Assembly (NCBI RefSeq): GCF_964340395.1
Contig: NC_135563.1
Coordinates: 5,869,922-5,933,921, forward strand
Direction: 5' to 3'
DNA length: 64,000 nucleotides
Source: Glandiceps talaboti
Taxonomy: Eukaryota; Hemichordata; Enteropneusta; Spengelidae
This document shows positions 13,401 to 27,116 of the stretch, piece by piece; positions within the stretch are counted from its first letter, which is position 1, and the number at the start of each line of letters is the position of its first letter. Below the pieces are notes generated by a model. That model was not told the origin of the DNA and did no database searches. It saw nothing but the letters and a program-made list of their open reading frames with translations. The translations under genes were made by a program, and so were the position numbers.

Positions 13401-16400
13401 ATTAGTGTTATCTTAAGGCCTGAAAAACTTGTGTGGTTCCAATTACGCTCAATTTCAGTTTCCACATTCACTATTTCTCGCGAGATTTCGCGGTTTTATT
13501 CCAATTTTCGCGATTTTATTTCGAATACGTAAAACAAAGTTTAGGATCGGCTGTGAAAAACTAGGTCGGGTTGGGCTACTGGAACCAAACAATTTTTAGG
13601 CCTAATAAGAATTAGCATTCTTTTGTTCTGTACATAGTTTTTTCCAAAGCATTTGTCAGACGACCCCTTACAAATAGATTTTAATTCCAATCAGAAATAG
13701 GCCTTTAGATAGTGGTTCAGTAATACTATGGAAAACCATAATGACAAAATATATAACTTATTTCTTTAATTTAGATCTAATTTTCAGTTTGGTATCTTTT
13801 AAAAAGGTTCACTTTCCTGGTACTACAAAGTGTAGTTGCATATGAACTGTTAGCCGTAATACAGATACATACAGTTAAAGTCATCGATGGACAATGGCAT
13901 ATTGTTATGTAATATCTGTTTTAAATACAATGTGAACATGTACATTGTCTACATTGGTTGTTAGTCAAGTAGACTGGAATGGACAATTGTTTAACCGTAA
14001 CTATTAGTAGGGACGCATCCACACCCTGACTTATTACGTTTTCGGAGGTAACTGCATATTAAAATGTACTTCACATTCTGAAGTATACTCAACCATCCCT
14101 TGGTATTGGCAAAACTCAAATCTGACATTCAGACATAAATATATATTAAAATGCTGTGAAGACAAAATTTAGTGTACGTCAAATGTCAAGGAAACACATA
14201 TTATGCAAATAACTGTGCTAACATCGCCAGAGATGATTGTCTATGTTATTAAAGGGATACATACATTGATATTCACATCATGCTAGATCAGTAACATAAT
14301 AGTTGTAATAATGCGAACATTTCTGGTCAACAACCCGAGAGTAAAAACGGTGATAAACTCAGCTTGTGCGATTTTAGTTTCATTATCATATAATCACACT
14401 AAAGACTACCGTAAACATGTATGGTAATTAATTTAAAGTTAATCTAATTTTGATTAAGCTCGTTTTTTTATTAGAATGTCTAAGGTATTTAATAATTGAC
14501 ATGCCCAGAGACGTCTTCTCATCACCATCGACTTCAATATTGTGAAGTTAAATCTCTCACCTATTTCAATATACCACACCGTTTTCAGATTTATTTACTT
14601 GAATGCATCTAATGTCTTGTGTAAGCTTTGTTATTCCCCTCTCCGACCAGTGTTGCATACACCCCTAGCGAAGTGTACGGTTCGTAAGTACAATCCAATA
14701 TTGTTTGATATTCCCTTGTTCAAGAAAATTCGAACCCATTCTCAGAATAAAACAGGAACCACCGTACAAATCATTGCAATATAGGTCAACATCACATCAA
14801 ACTTAGAACTTTTTAATGGCGGTCGAACAATAAATGTTAATTATATATGTAAATATATGTCAGTTTCTTGTTGATTTCATTGAAAACAAGATGGCGGACC
14901 CCACATTTCTATTTTATTTTAAAACAACCAGGAGCAAGTTTACATGGCAACGTTTGGAGAAATTTCAAGCACTTCGACTTTCAGAGAACTTTGTCCCAAT
15001 CATGCCTTTAACGCCAGAAAATGGCAACATGGGAAAACTCACCTAAATAGTACAGATGTAACTGCGGATAGCATGTAATACAACCATAGCAGAAATGGGT
15101 TGCTATAGGGAAATATTTCTCCATATTTTACTATAACAACCAACATAGTTATAGTGATCGACATTTCCACAATACAGGTTATGAACCATGACAACCAATA
15201 TGTCAAATCGTTTAGTCCCATTATCTTCACCATCTACAAGAAATCGATTATAACAGAGACAAGATGTTATGCCTATTCGTCTATGTAAACAATTTTGCTG
15301 GACAAATCCTAATAAATTAATTAGGTATTAAAACTGCTGGAACGTTTTGTTTGAACTTTTTTGTTAAATATAATCGACTTACTTGCAATATTGTACTAGA
15401 CATTGAACAGTATTGAATCACCTCCGGGTAAATGCATTTGTGCCCATAATATGGTACAGTAAACCCTATCAAATTGATATTTGGGTCCGCACCCTAAAAT
15501 CAGCACCACTGAAAATGTGATCACAATTTCAACATGGTACTGTAATACTTTTTGATACAATCAACCCCTAATTAACATGTACAATGTCTAATTACGGGTA
15601 TTTTAATGATTTGTAAGGAATACACTGTCGGTTGTCTAACGCAAAAAAATAAGCCTTCAGTTACAGCTAGTGTAGCCTTAACAGCGATAGTTTTGAACAT
15701 TTGTCGTCACTTTTGTTTTCTGCCATTCATTCAGCCCCGAGGTCAACTCATCAATGTCTATCGCGCGTAGTTCTGCTTGCCGACAAAGTAATTATAAAGG
15801 CGGGACTAGAATCTCATTTCATTCTCCGGGAATAACAGAATGCAGTCCCATACTCCGTCTGCAAGCAGAACTAGTTACATCGCATGGAAACAGAGCGCCA
15901 ATAGTATTAAAAGGCGATGCAGGACGTGTAACTGTGCACCCAATTACCGGAAAAGTGTTCGTGTTTAGCACATGTAACTTTAACCGTTCACACTTAAAAA
16001 GGACTCTTCTATATTGCGAAGCCTTGACCCCTTTAACCAGATATTTCTGAATTGTAGTATTGTTGACACATACTTCTCTCTCATTTCATCATCATCATCA
16101 TGTTTGTTTTGAAACCAGGCTTCAAACACCAAAGGCAGCCGTAATATAATGCCTCGTTCACGACAACAAATATTGACACTGAATGACATATTGCACGCGT
16201 TTTATACATGCATGACATACTGAACTGACACAAAAATAATATTTGCCATGCATATTGAAACATGTAAAGCAATCAAATTAAATAAATGTGATGTAGCAAC
16301 TCTTAGGAACCACGATTATTAGAAACTAGCTTTGGCTAAGCAAGCTACCTTTTACAATACATTTAGATTATAAATACTAGTCTAAGCAAGTAAGTGTTTA

Positions 16401-19400
16401 TATAATGTATTAGCAATGCTCTCAATACTCGAGGGATATTTGGTGATTCATTTACATGTATTACGTTGTCTTAAAGGGGCACAAGCTGAGTTTATATGTT
16501 CTGGGATGTAATTTTTTTCTGAATATCAAAAAAGTGCTCAGAGTATCCTACTTGCTGATGTATACTTAACCATCACTTGCAATTGACTGAATTCACACCT
16601 GGTATTAAGATATAACTCATAAATGATCTAATGACGTAATTTATTATACGTTTTAAAAATAATGTACATGAACTCCCAACTATGAAATCAAACGTTCTGA
16701 CAATGCTAGAACACAAATTATAACGTCAGAGAAGGCATACATCGACTAGCACTATGCTAGAATAGTTAATTGAAGGATTTTTTTGTAAGGATTTTCTCTT
16801 GAGGAAAAAGCTTATAAACTCAGTTTGTGCCACTTTAAAGTCATTTTAAACAAACTTTGTGTTATATACACACCTCTTTAATTCTTTCTTCCTTTTCATG
16901 CACTACCGCCTGTGTAAACGTGATGACATAATACAACCATTGCAGGATAAAAATCATACTATAAGATGGTGAGATGATCTTCATAAGTCTACAACGGAGA
17001 AATAAAGTTTTTTTTTGAAAATATGGCACACATGTAATAAAATCTTTGATAGGGTAATGTAGCTGGTTATGAATATCGACCTTTTGACAATAAGTTGATA
17101 CGATAGGTTGTATTACAATGAAACATTATACTTTTATTAACAAATGTGACAATAAGTCATTATTAATGCAATTATTTGAATTGTGAAGCAACTGGAGTAC
17201 AATGACTCGAACAGTTGGGGTCGATAACTCACACGGACGTCGACCCAGCAGAGCCCTGGGTAACCCCAGGGTCGACTGTGGGACTGACAGCTTGGGAAAT
17301 GAAAGCCTTGTCTGTTCCACAGTGATGTCCAACATGTTTAATTTATGACACATTGGTAGCGAGAGTGTAACATTGCACTGTCATGTAGTACCACACCTGA
17401 GCGGTTAGACAGTATCATGTGTGCATCATGTGTATGTGTTTAGCGTGTGTAATGTATTGGGAAAAAAATCGCTGGAAGCGATCCCTAACACAATTTAGAA
17501 AACTGTATGTTGCGTAACAATTAAATGAATATTCAATTCTATCTACAACAAGTGCTATATTTGCAGTTCCATATTTACCTCCCTTATCAAAATAAGAATA
17601 ATACAATGCGTTTTTTCTGAATCAAAATAACTTACTCATCAAATCGACGACATGGCTGGGGAAATTCCCGTATGTGAACACCAGGCTCAAACACAGCCCG
17701 GCCGATTTTGTCTTCAATAATGGCTCTTTCAACAATATCTTGTATCCATGGAAACAACAAAAACCTGTAAGTTTCGTCATGGTAGTGATTTTGGTACCAG
17801 AGTCTGTTTTCAAGGTGCACTGCTCGCGGAGCGTATGTATCATTCATCTTGAGTTTGTATACTACATGGGGTGGCAGTTCTCCTCTTTCATTTGTTTGGA
17901 ATGCAAGCCCTTTAAAAGTGAAATACCACATTATAAATGAGTATTACAAATAGAAAGCAAACAAAAATAAAATTTATCTATTTCTATTTATTTATTTACT
18001 CATGAACCAACAGGTTGCCCCAAATATAGGTTTATTTTCTGAAAAAAAAGTATCAATAATAAATAAAAATAAAAATGAATAAGTTGGCACAAAAATAAAA
18101 AAATGCACCTGTTTAGAAATAATCATTTTGTGACATTGTTAATTTGATTCACCCTTTAAAGCCGCAATAGCTGCAACTGGTAACTTTTTTTGAAAATGTT
18201 TTGTTAGGAACAATAACTTACTCGTTACATCGTACGTAGTGAAGGGTACTGCATCACCTGTGGGTAAACATATATTCTGTAGCTATATACTATAATTCTA
18301 ATCAAATTCAGTTGGGGTCCGCACCCAAAAATCAATGCCCTCAACGGCGATAACGATTTCAATCTGTTTCTGCATTGCTTATGGATAATATCAACCCCTG
18401 ATTAACATGTACAATGTCTAATTATTGGTATGTTAGTAATTTCTGTGAATATATTATGAATATCTGATCGAAAAATGATAATCCACTTATAACTTATAAA
18501 GTTTTAACATGATGCCAGATTCAAAACCGAGCTTTCGCTCAAGATTTAAACTTGCCACTACACTACCTGTGAAAAATACTAACCATTAATTAACAGATAC
18601 AATGTCTTTTTTTAGTGACAGGCCAATTTTAGTGCATGTATCTTTGGTTATTTGATAAAAAAAATAATGTCCCTATTGCAGGTTTAAAAATACACTTAGC
18701 ATTTATGGAGCGGAGTTTGAATCCTTGAATCACACAAATGTAGATTTCTAAACTTGCCTAAAACCAAGTCTTCTGTGAATTAATCAAAACCCAATACTTG
18801 ACTGCAGGGAATGCAGTCGAGGTCTTTCTTTTTTTTCGAAACTATTACACAATACGTTAAAGCTCGGTAGTCGTCTGATTCACACACGAACGCCTCGGGG
18901 TCCCACCCTACAAAAACATATCCAGTAACTAGGGACTCTCAGACTAAAACATTGTTTCTGATCGAATTTACATGATTTGCGATCGACTCTGGCGTCATGC
19001 AAATCAGCAAATTTCAACTTAATGGTCGGAAATGTGGTTAAGTAACAGCTGACATGATAAAATCTTACCATCATTGGTACATTTTCTTTGCACAAGCTAG
19101 CATTATTTTAGCAGATCATGGCCCAACCAATATACTAGTATTATAACAATAGATACCAGTCGTTTTCAGGCATGTCAATGGATTAAAATTTAGCAATTGT
19201 ACTTCCATTTTTGTTGAGCCATGGCAGACGATATCTTGTCATACCAGACAATACAATATAGCAATGTTGGCGACGAGCCAAACTACAATTTATTGCTACT
19301 GGACTGATTTTTCATTGTATTTTTGTTACAATTTGATTGCATATTCTTACCAGCAATAACTGCTATTTCGTCTGTTCTATCCGCCTCTGCTGAAAATCGC

Positions 19401-22345
19401 GCCATGCTTTGTTCATCAGGGAATGGACGAAATATATCCAAGTTCAGTTTTGACAACGCTGACTTTAAAAAACACGTCATTTGGACAAGATAAGTCGTCA
19501 GTTCCTTAACAGTGTGTATATCTGGCAGTGAAGAATAATAGGCCTAAGAAACAAAATGTAAAGAACACACATTAAAATAGAATAACATCTCTTGCTACAA
19601 ATATTACGCAAATTGAATAATTCTAATGCCGCTATGGCTGGATCAGGAATAGAGAAATAGCCGAACACGAGATGTTGTCGCTTCTTCCACACTTATTTTA
19701 TCATTCTTCAAACGTTTCATCTTTTCTATATCAAAAGAATCATCTATTAAGCCTATCTTTGTAAGTTTGTAGGGAATCAGGTATAAATATCTCTTTAACT
19801 CATCTAATTTGGAATGGCTTAAATCTATGTTTTGTAGCTCTTTATAGAATGTCTTCAGTTCCGTATTCTGAGTTTATAGAACATTCATTATATGACATTC
19901 AAGTTTAAATTCCCAGGGTGATATTAGTAAACGTAGTGGTAGTGTTTGTAGCACCAATTGTTGTAGAAGGAGTATCAAAGACAGCCGTAACAATTATAAC
20001 AATACGTATGGTAAAGTAGTGATTATGTGGTCGTAGTGGTGGTGCTGGTAGTAGCAACAGTGATTGTGATGGCGATGGTGGTAGTACTAATACAATCGTG
20101 ATTGTGGTGGTGTTAGGAGTAGTGGTCGTGGTGGTAGTGACGGTGGTACTACCAGTATAATAGTGGTAATAGTAGTAATGGTTGCGATATTGTATTGTAT
20201 TGTATTGTATTGTATTGTATTGTATTGTATTGTATTGTATTGTAGTTGTTGTTGTTGTTGTTGTTGTTGCTGTTGTTATTAGAGAAGCAAGTGCATTGTA
20301 AAAATACTATTAGTTGCAATGATAGATCTATTCATCACATACACATACCGTTTGATAAGACCTATACGCTATCAGAGTGGACGGCTTCTTCAACAAAGCT
20401 TTGAGTTGAATCAATGAACTGTAAAGTACTTCAGAGTATTCGGCAATGTCTTGCAGCATTTGGAAAGATTCGTTGGCCTGTAGGAGTAAAACATACCAAG
20501 AATGTTAAGAATCGTTATACTATAACTTATAACGTTATACTATTACTTTAATATTAATCACATTGTGAGGGTACAAGACGAAATCCATCGCTGCTTTACT
20601 CGAATGTTATTGCAGGAAACACTTCAAATTACGATTAGTTGGTTTACACGTTATAGTTGAACAGAGAAAATAAATTTTGTTCGTAAACTTTGGGTTTTGG
20701 AGATTCAGTTCATCCCTCAACATCATTTACATTAAGCGAGATAAATCATCAAGTTGAAATGTGTTCCTCGTTTCGTGTTACATGGGTGTTTCTGCCATGG
20801 GCACGCATTGTCTCATGGGAGTCGGCAGACATTGCATATTTAATAACAGAACATAAATAAAGTACTTGATACCTTCGAATAAGAATGGTGAATGTTTACT
20901 CTGTTAGTATCTATAACACCTCTGGGTATTATTGACTAGTATTGACTAATTTTGGATAGTATTGACTAATATTGACTAGGATTGACTAGTATTGACTTAT
21001 TATAATATTAATCTACTTGTGTTCTTACCTTTTTAATAACTTGATTAATATGTGTAGAGTTAGGTGTATACAGAATTTGAGGGTGACCTCTTAGAAGAAA
21101 GAAAGCCATGACTTTTAACTTCGCCATCTGCTTTTCCCCAAAGCCAAGTTTATGTGTCCAATTTGAATCATTAAGTATGGTTTCGTTCACAGTATTATTA
21201 ACACCACAGATAACAGATTGAATCGAATTCCAAAGTCGTAGAAGAAGTACAACTGACTGTTTAGGTACCCTAAAGCCATAATGTTGGTCAACGGTTAAGT
21301 AGTCAGTTTTCGATTCTTTTGGTTTCTCAGACAACATATTATTATCCTGTGATGATTTGTCTTTTTGATTGGTACCGCAGCCGTCGTTGTCTGGGAGCTG
21401 AGACACAATGTTCTTGGATATACGTAGAACTGTATCTAGCTGATCCGTTGCCTATACGAGAAAGAATAATCACAGCGATAGTTAGACTTTTTAAAAAGTT
21501 TTAAGCAAGAAATTTATTGCTTTTTACACACAAAATGTACATCACTACCACAAAAAGGGAAAGCACTCAGAAACAGTTTACATATAACATACGGAACTGG
21601 AAAAGTAAAGAAAAGTAGCTGATGGTAAAAAATTATCCCCATTTTTTCAAGTGTTTATCCGTTTTTTCCTTTCTGCGTTGCGATAAATATGCTTGGAATT
21701 CTACCCAATTTGGGATTTTCAGGTCCATCTTAACTTTATAAATATACTTCTTAAATAGAAGGGTAATGAAATTACATGAAATTGAAAGATTGCTGTCGCC
21801 AAGAATTTCTTGATTTGCTAAAAGGGAGGATAAACCCAGTGCCAGAATGGGAAGCAATAGTCAGACTTAGCGACTTTTAAAACTAGCATGATTATGAATA
21901 AAACATGCCAAAAATATCATACTCAAACTATAGATAGTTAATGGAAACGATACTAAAATCTGACACCACAGACTAGACAAGTATTCTTCTTAGTTGTATG
22001 TACTGACACTGAAAAGAGCAAGGTAAATATTGTAGGCATAGCATTCGATGTCTGAAAGAAGCTTTTTACATTATGTATATCAGAAAACTGTGTTTAAATC
22101 ATTTCTACAATTCTGACAAAATGTGGGAATGACTGATCTTACCAGTGCCAGGTCAATGGATTTATATTTAAACTTTTATTGAAAGCAATATATTAAAAAA
22201 GAATATCCAACTAAACCAAACGTACAGCTATCTAGTAGGTTAACTTTGGAAATGTTGTCCGAATTCTCTTTAGCAAACAGTCTTTATTTTGTGATTCAAC
22301 AGCTTGGTTATAGACTTCAATTAACAGAAATTTGAAGATATTGTG

Positions 22346-22418
<73 letters not shown>

Positions 22419-25400
22419 ACGCACGCAAACACACACACATACATACATACATACATACATACATACATACATACACACACACACAAACACACACGTACGC
22501 ACGCAAACACACACATACATACATACATACATACATACATACATACATGCATGCATGCATACACACACATACATACATACATACATACATACATACATAC
22601 ATACATACATACATACAAAACTAAACTAAACTGAATGTACACCTAATTTAGCATTACAAGAAAAGGCAAACTTCGAAAATATTGTCCGCTATACATTTCA
22701 TTGTAGCGAACCGACTTAATTTAACATCATAAATCATAACATCATAGATTTTCCTGAACTTTCAGAGGTGTAAAGATTTAGTTCTTGGAAGGTTGGAACC
22801 TGAAATATCAGCTATTTATAACTTTGTTGGACCTTGAACGTTTCATCTTAACAAGTTTTTGTCTTTATTTTATAATTGTCAAACAGATTGGTTACAGATT
22901 TAAATTGACAGAAACTTGAAGGTATTTTTGTAGAGTTACCCAAATGATGTACATATATTATAAGTACATGTACTGTCATTTATCGCATATGTACTAGATT
23001 GTCTAGTCGTACCCACCTTTGAAACCCCCGATTTCCCTGTCATTGCATCCATAATGATCGATGAGAAGATCGGATCTTTCATCAAAACATCTACAGAATC
23101 GCTGAAAGCTGTAACAGAATGGAGATTCTGATGAGGGGAGACTGAGGGGGGGGGGGGGTTTAACTCCTAAAACTCTCGATGTTATTGTGTTCAAGAAAGC
23201 TCTAACCTATTCTCAGTTACAAATCAATAAAATATAATCAGGGGGTCGCAGGACAAATTTTGGAAATATAGGTCAAAATGTTATCACAATTTAGTCATTT
23301 CATCTCATTGTGAACATAAATCATCGTAACTGTCGGATTAAGCAAGAGAGATTCAAACACAAATCTGTTTATTTGTGGTCACAGTGAGATAAAATGTAAC
23401 ATTCTATCTCAGACCACTATAGAGTGGTCTGAGATTACAAGTATATGTACATGTTATCAGTCACTCGAGTCTGTCTTTTCTTTGTATAATTCGCAACAAA
23501 AACATTGTGCGAGACTTAACAAACATTATGCCGCCTAATTGATCAGGTTTCTATAGTTTGGTAGTACATGTATATGTATTTACACAGAGAGATAACACAC
23601 TTGAAACGTGATAGTAATATTAGCATATACATTCATTGGAACTTTTGTTACCGATGACAATATAATGTTTGAAAAGTTGAATAAGAATATTACCTTTGTT
23701 GTGTTTAGAGCGTTTCAATTCACCATTACCTGCCTGCTTCATTATTGATAACAAGGCGTGGATCGTCTGAATACTCACTGGGTAGCCATCCGGTGACTTC
23801 GACAGAAATGTTAGTATTTCAGGAACCCTGGGAAAAACAGAATAATTAGAATGTGCATTATACTAGGCAAACTGATCTACATAGGTCACGACGTTTGTGA
23901 ATGATTAATCTGGGTTTTTTTTGTTATAAAATCTCCAAGACAGATTCTAAACTTTCTATAACTATTTTATTGACAAGAATAACTTTACTTGAGTTGATTT
24001 TCAAAATCCAAATGATTTCATAAAATAACATAAAATACACGTTTTTGAACATTTTCCGTCAGGTTTGAATTTTTTTTAAATTTAAAGACCCATGATCAAA
24101 TCCTACGGTCTCACTTTAGTATTATCTTATCAGTGAAGTCATGAGGATAAATTTGAGATTGGGTCACTGAATTAGACACCAATATCTTCTATAGCTCTGC
24201 CAGAACACGGTGTAGTCTCATTCAAATTTTAAGCCTATTCTGATATGGGCTTGTATACATGCTGTAAGTATCTGAAGAAATGCAGAAAGTAAACAGGTGA
24301 TGTTGTTGTAACTCGTCAACTATCACAGACAGAAAAAAAATGTGTCAGCTATTTGTTTTAAATGTGTTTCTATATACTTTCGTCTCCTGTGTAGATAGTA
24401 GTATGATGTACTTATAACTCAACAAGGAATTTCCGTTCGAATTATCAAATACATGGTACACACAGTTTCTGTGTATTAAAGTAATATAAACAGACTGTTA
24501 CAGGTTTTTTTTCAATAACATTGTTGACTGTTACTGAGAGTATTCATACTTACCTGCTGTTAGAATAAATAGGAAAGCCATACGGATCACTTTGGTTTGT
24601 TTCGGGACAAAAGAATTGCAACATTGGGATCCATCCAGCTGTAGGTAGTGGTACGGCTTGGTTATACTCTAATGGGCGAAGTAGAAATACAAATGGATGT
24701 GACGTCATAATTAATGATGTACAGATATTTATCAAGAATGTCATTTGGGTTTTTGAATGTCCGTCATCATCATCATCATCAACTAGATAACTTCTAAACA
24801 GGGACATGATCATTTTTCAACAGTGTGTGCTCTTAATTAGGCCTAAAAATTGTTTGGTTCCGGTTACCCGACCCCACCTAGTTTTCCACTGCCAATCGTA
24901 AACTTTTTCTTAATGTATTCGAGAAAAAAAATAAAGTAAAATGGCGAAAATTTTGAAGTCTCGCGACAAATATACATCAACTTAAAAGGACAATATAAAA
25001 CTGTTCTTCCAATCTGTAATGACTACACATATCTTGTCAATAACACAGAATCCATACGGAAAACAACGGAAACGATAACTGAGTTAAACACTCACACATG
25101 AAAAAAATGCTAAAAAATCTACCTACCCCACCTGTTCTAAAATTGAGCGCAATCGAGACCACACAGCCTTACTAAACAAATCTTCATTTTAATTATACTG
25201 TACATGTATACAGTATGTCGACTTTTCAAAAGTGTACGCTTAATTCCCCAATATTCCTCGTCTGCTTTTAGTACTTTACATGTTGCTAAAAGTTAAATTT
25301 TAATATTTAAAATTTCTTGAAACTATAGTACGTCAAAATTGAGTGCTTGTACAATGGCGCTCAAAATCGATTGTCTAATTTAAAGAGTACATCTGAATTG

Positions 25401-26938
25401 ATTGAAAGATGCTCCTAAAATTGTATGTCTGGTTTACATTAGATGATGAACGTCTGGTTTTAGTGATTTATGCTGCGCCAAATACTACAGTCTTTACTTT
25501 AAGTGTACCTTTACACACACTAGATCACAGTTAACTTTCCCGTCGCTGTGATTAGAGATCATGATCACTCAGACACACAGCAAACATCTAAAAGTAAATA
25601 ATGTTATGCAATGCTCTATTGTTCTATTATAAACTCCCACTGACAGCTATGTAGAAGCCTGTGGTAAATGAGTCATTTTCAAATGTATTTTTGTTATAAC
25701 CATTTGTTTATGATGCAACCCAAAATATTCATCAGCTTGGTAGATCAAATGATTTACAAAGGGTATAACACACAAGCAGTTCAAAGGTTTTTTTAGCATT
25801 GAGCTTTCGATTTTGTATGTAATATCGCGATCTTGCACTGGGTTGACAAAACTACAGAGTTCACCCCCCACCCCCACCCCCACCCCCCACTATAGAGAAA
25901 GCAAGCACAGTGCTAACATTGTCCTTGCCTTGCCACCCAGGTTACCATTCTTGGTAGGTATCTGCCGTGCTTCAAAACTGTTCTACCATCCTTGAGTTTG
26001 AGTAATCTTTTGAATGACAATATGGTTATAATAATACTTTCACATGAAGAGAAATGGCTGATTCCCTATATGTACATTGTACATGTACTGTACATGTGTT
26101 TGTGTGTTAAAACAGACATGTCAGAGTTTGTTCCAGTGTTGAAGACATGTATATCGTATACTGATCATTATGCAAATCATTCTGCAAATTACAATGTTAA
26201 TGATATGTAAATCAGTATGCAAATTTATCACCCTCCTTGAGAGCATTCTTACCTGGTGGAGCTGTTTTGATGGGTTCATTTTTTCGTACAAACAAAATGA
26301 CTAACGATAAAGTCAGCGGAAGGAATATTTCGAAAGCCAATATGAACTGTAATGAAAGTTAATAAAAATTACGTTAACGATTGAGAACGTAAGCATATGT
26401 AGAGATATGTATGGATGAAGGTCGGATCAGGGTTGGGCAAGGTACATTTTGGACTCATTTGTTTGGGGTTCTGAGATTTGGACTAAATATAGTTTAATTG
26501 TTTATTATTTGGATTAACTACTTTCAATTTATATTTGTATTATATAAATATTATATATTAATTGAATATTAGGAATTTAATTTTGAATGTCGTACATCTT
26601 ATCACGTTATTCAGCGATACATTTGTCTTGCCCGTATCTTCTTTCGACTCTACACGCTTCAAGGCTATTTCAATGTACAGGAATGCAATGTATTTTTAAA
26701 ACTCCTCTTTTACAACCCAAACACTGTTCCCTTGCTTTGGAATCATAGTATGTTGTAGAAATTGTCCAACTCAGATTTTCTTTTTTTCTTTCTTTTAACG
26801 ACATTTTCATATTTGCAATATAATTGTATTGTATTGCAGGAACACATGCATGCATGTATGCATGTACGCGTGTATGTGTGAATGTATGTATGTATGTATG
26901 TATGCATGTATGTGTGTATGTATGTGTATGCATGCATG

Positions 26939-26972
<34 letters not shown>

Positions 26973-27065
26973 TGTATGTATGTATGTATGTATGTATGTA
27001 TGTGTGTGTATAAAATTATGTATGTATGTATGTATGTATGTATGTATGTGTGTGTGTTGTGTGTG

Positions 27066-27116
<51 letters not shown>

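Noticed and set aside
22344-22617. CRISPR-like regular repeats
   Set aside because: Simple sequence repeats without unique spacers, in a eukaryotic intron.
22232-22642. Overlapping Cys/Val/Tyr/Met and Thr/His ORFs
   Set aside because: Translations of CA and ATAC repeats.
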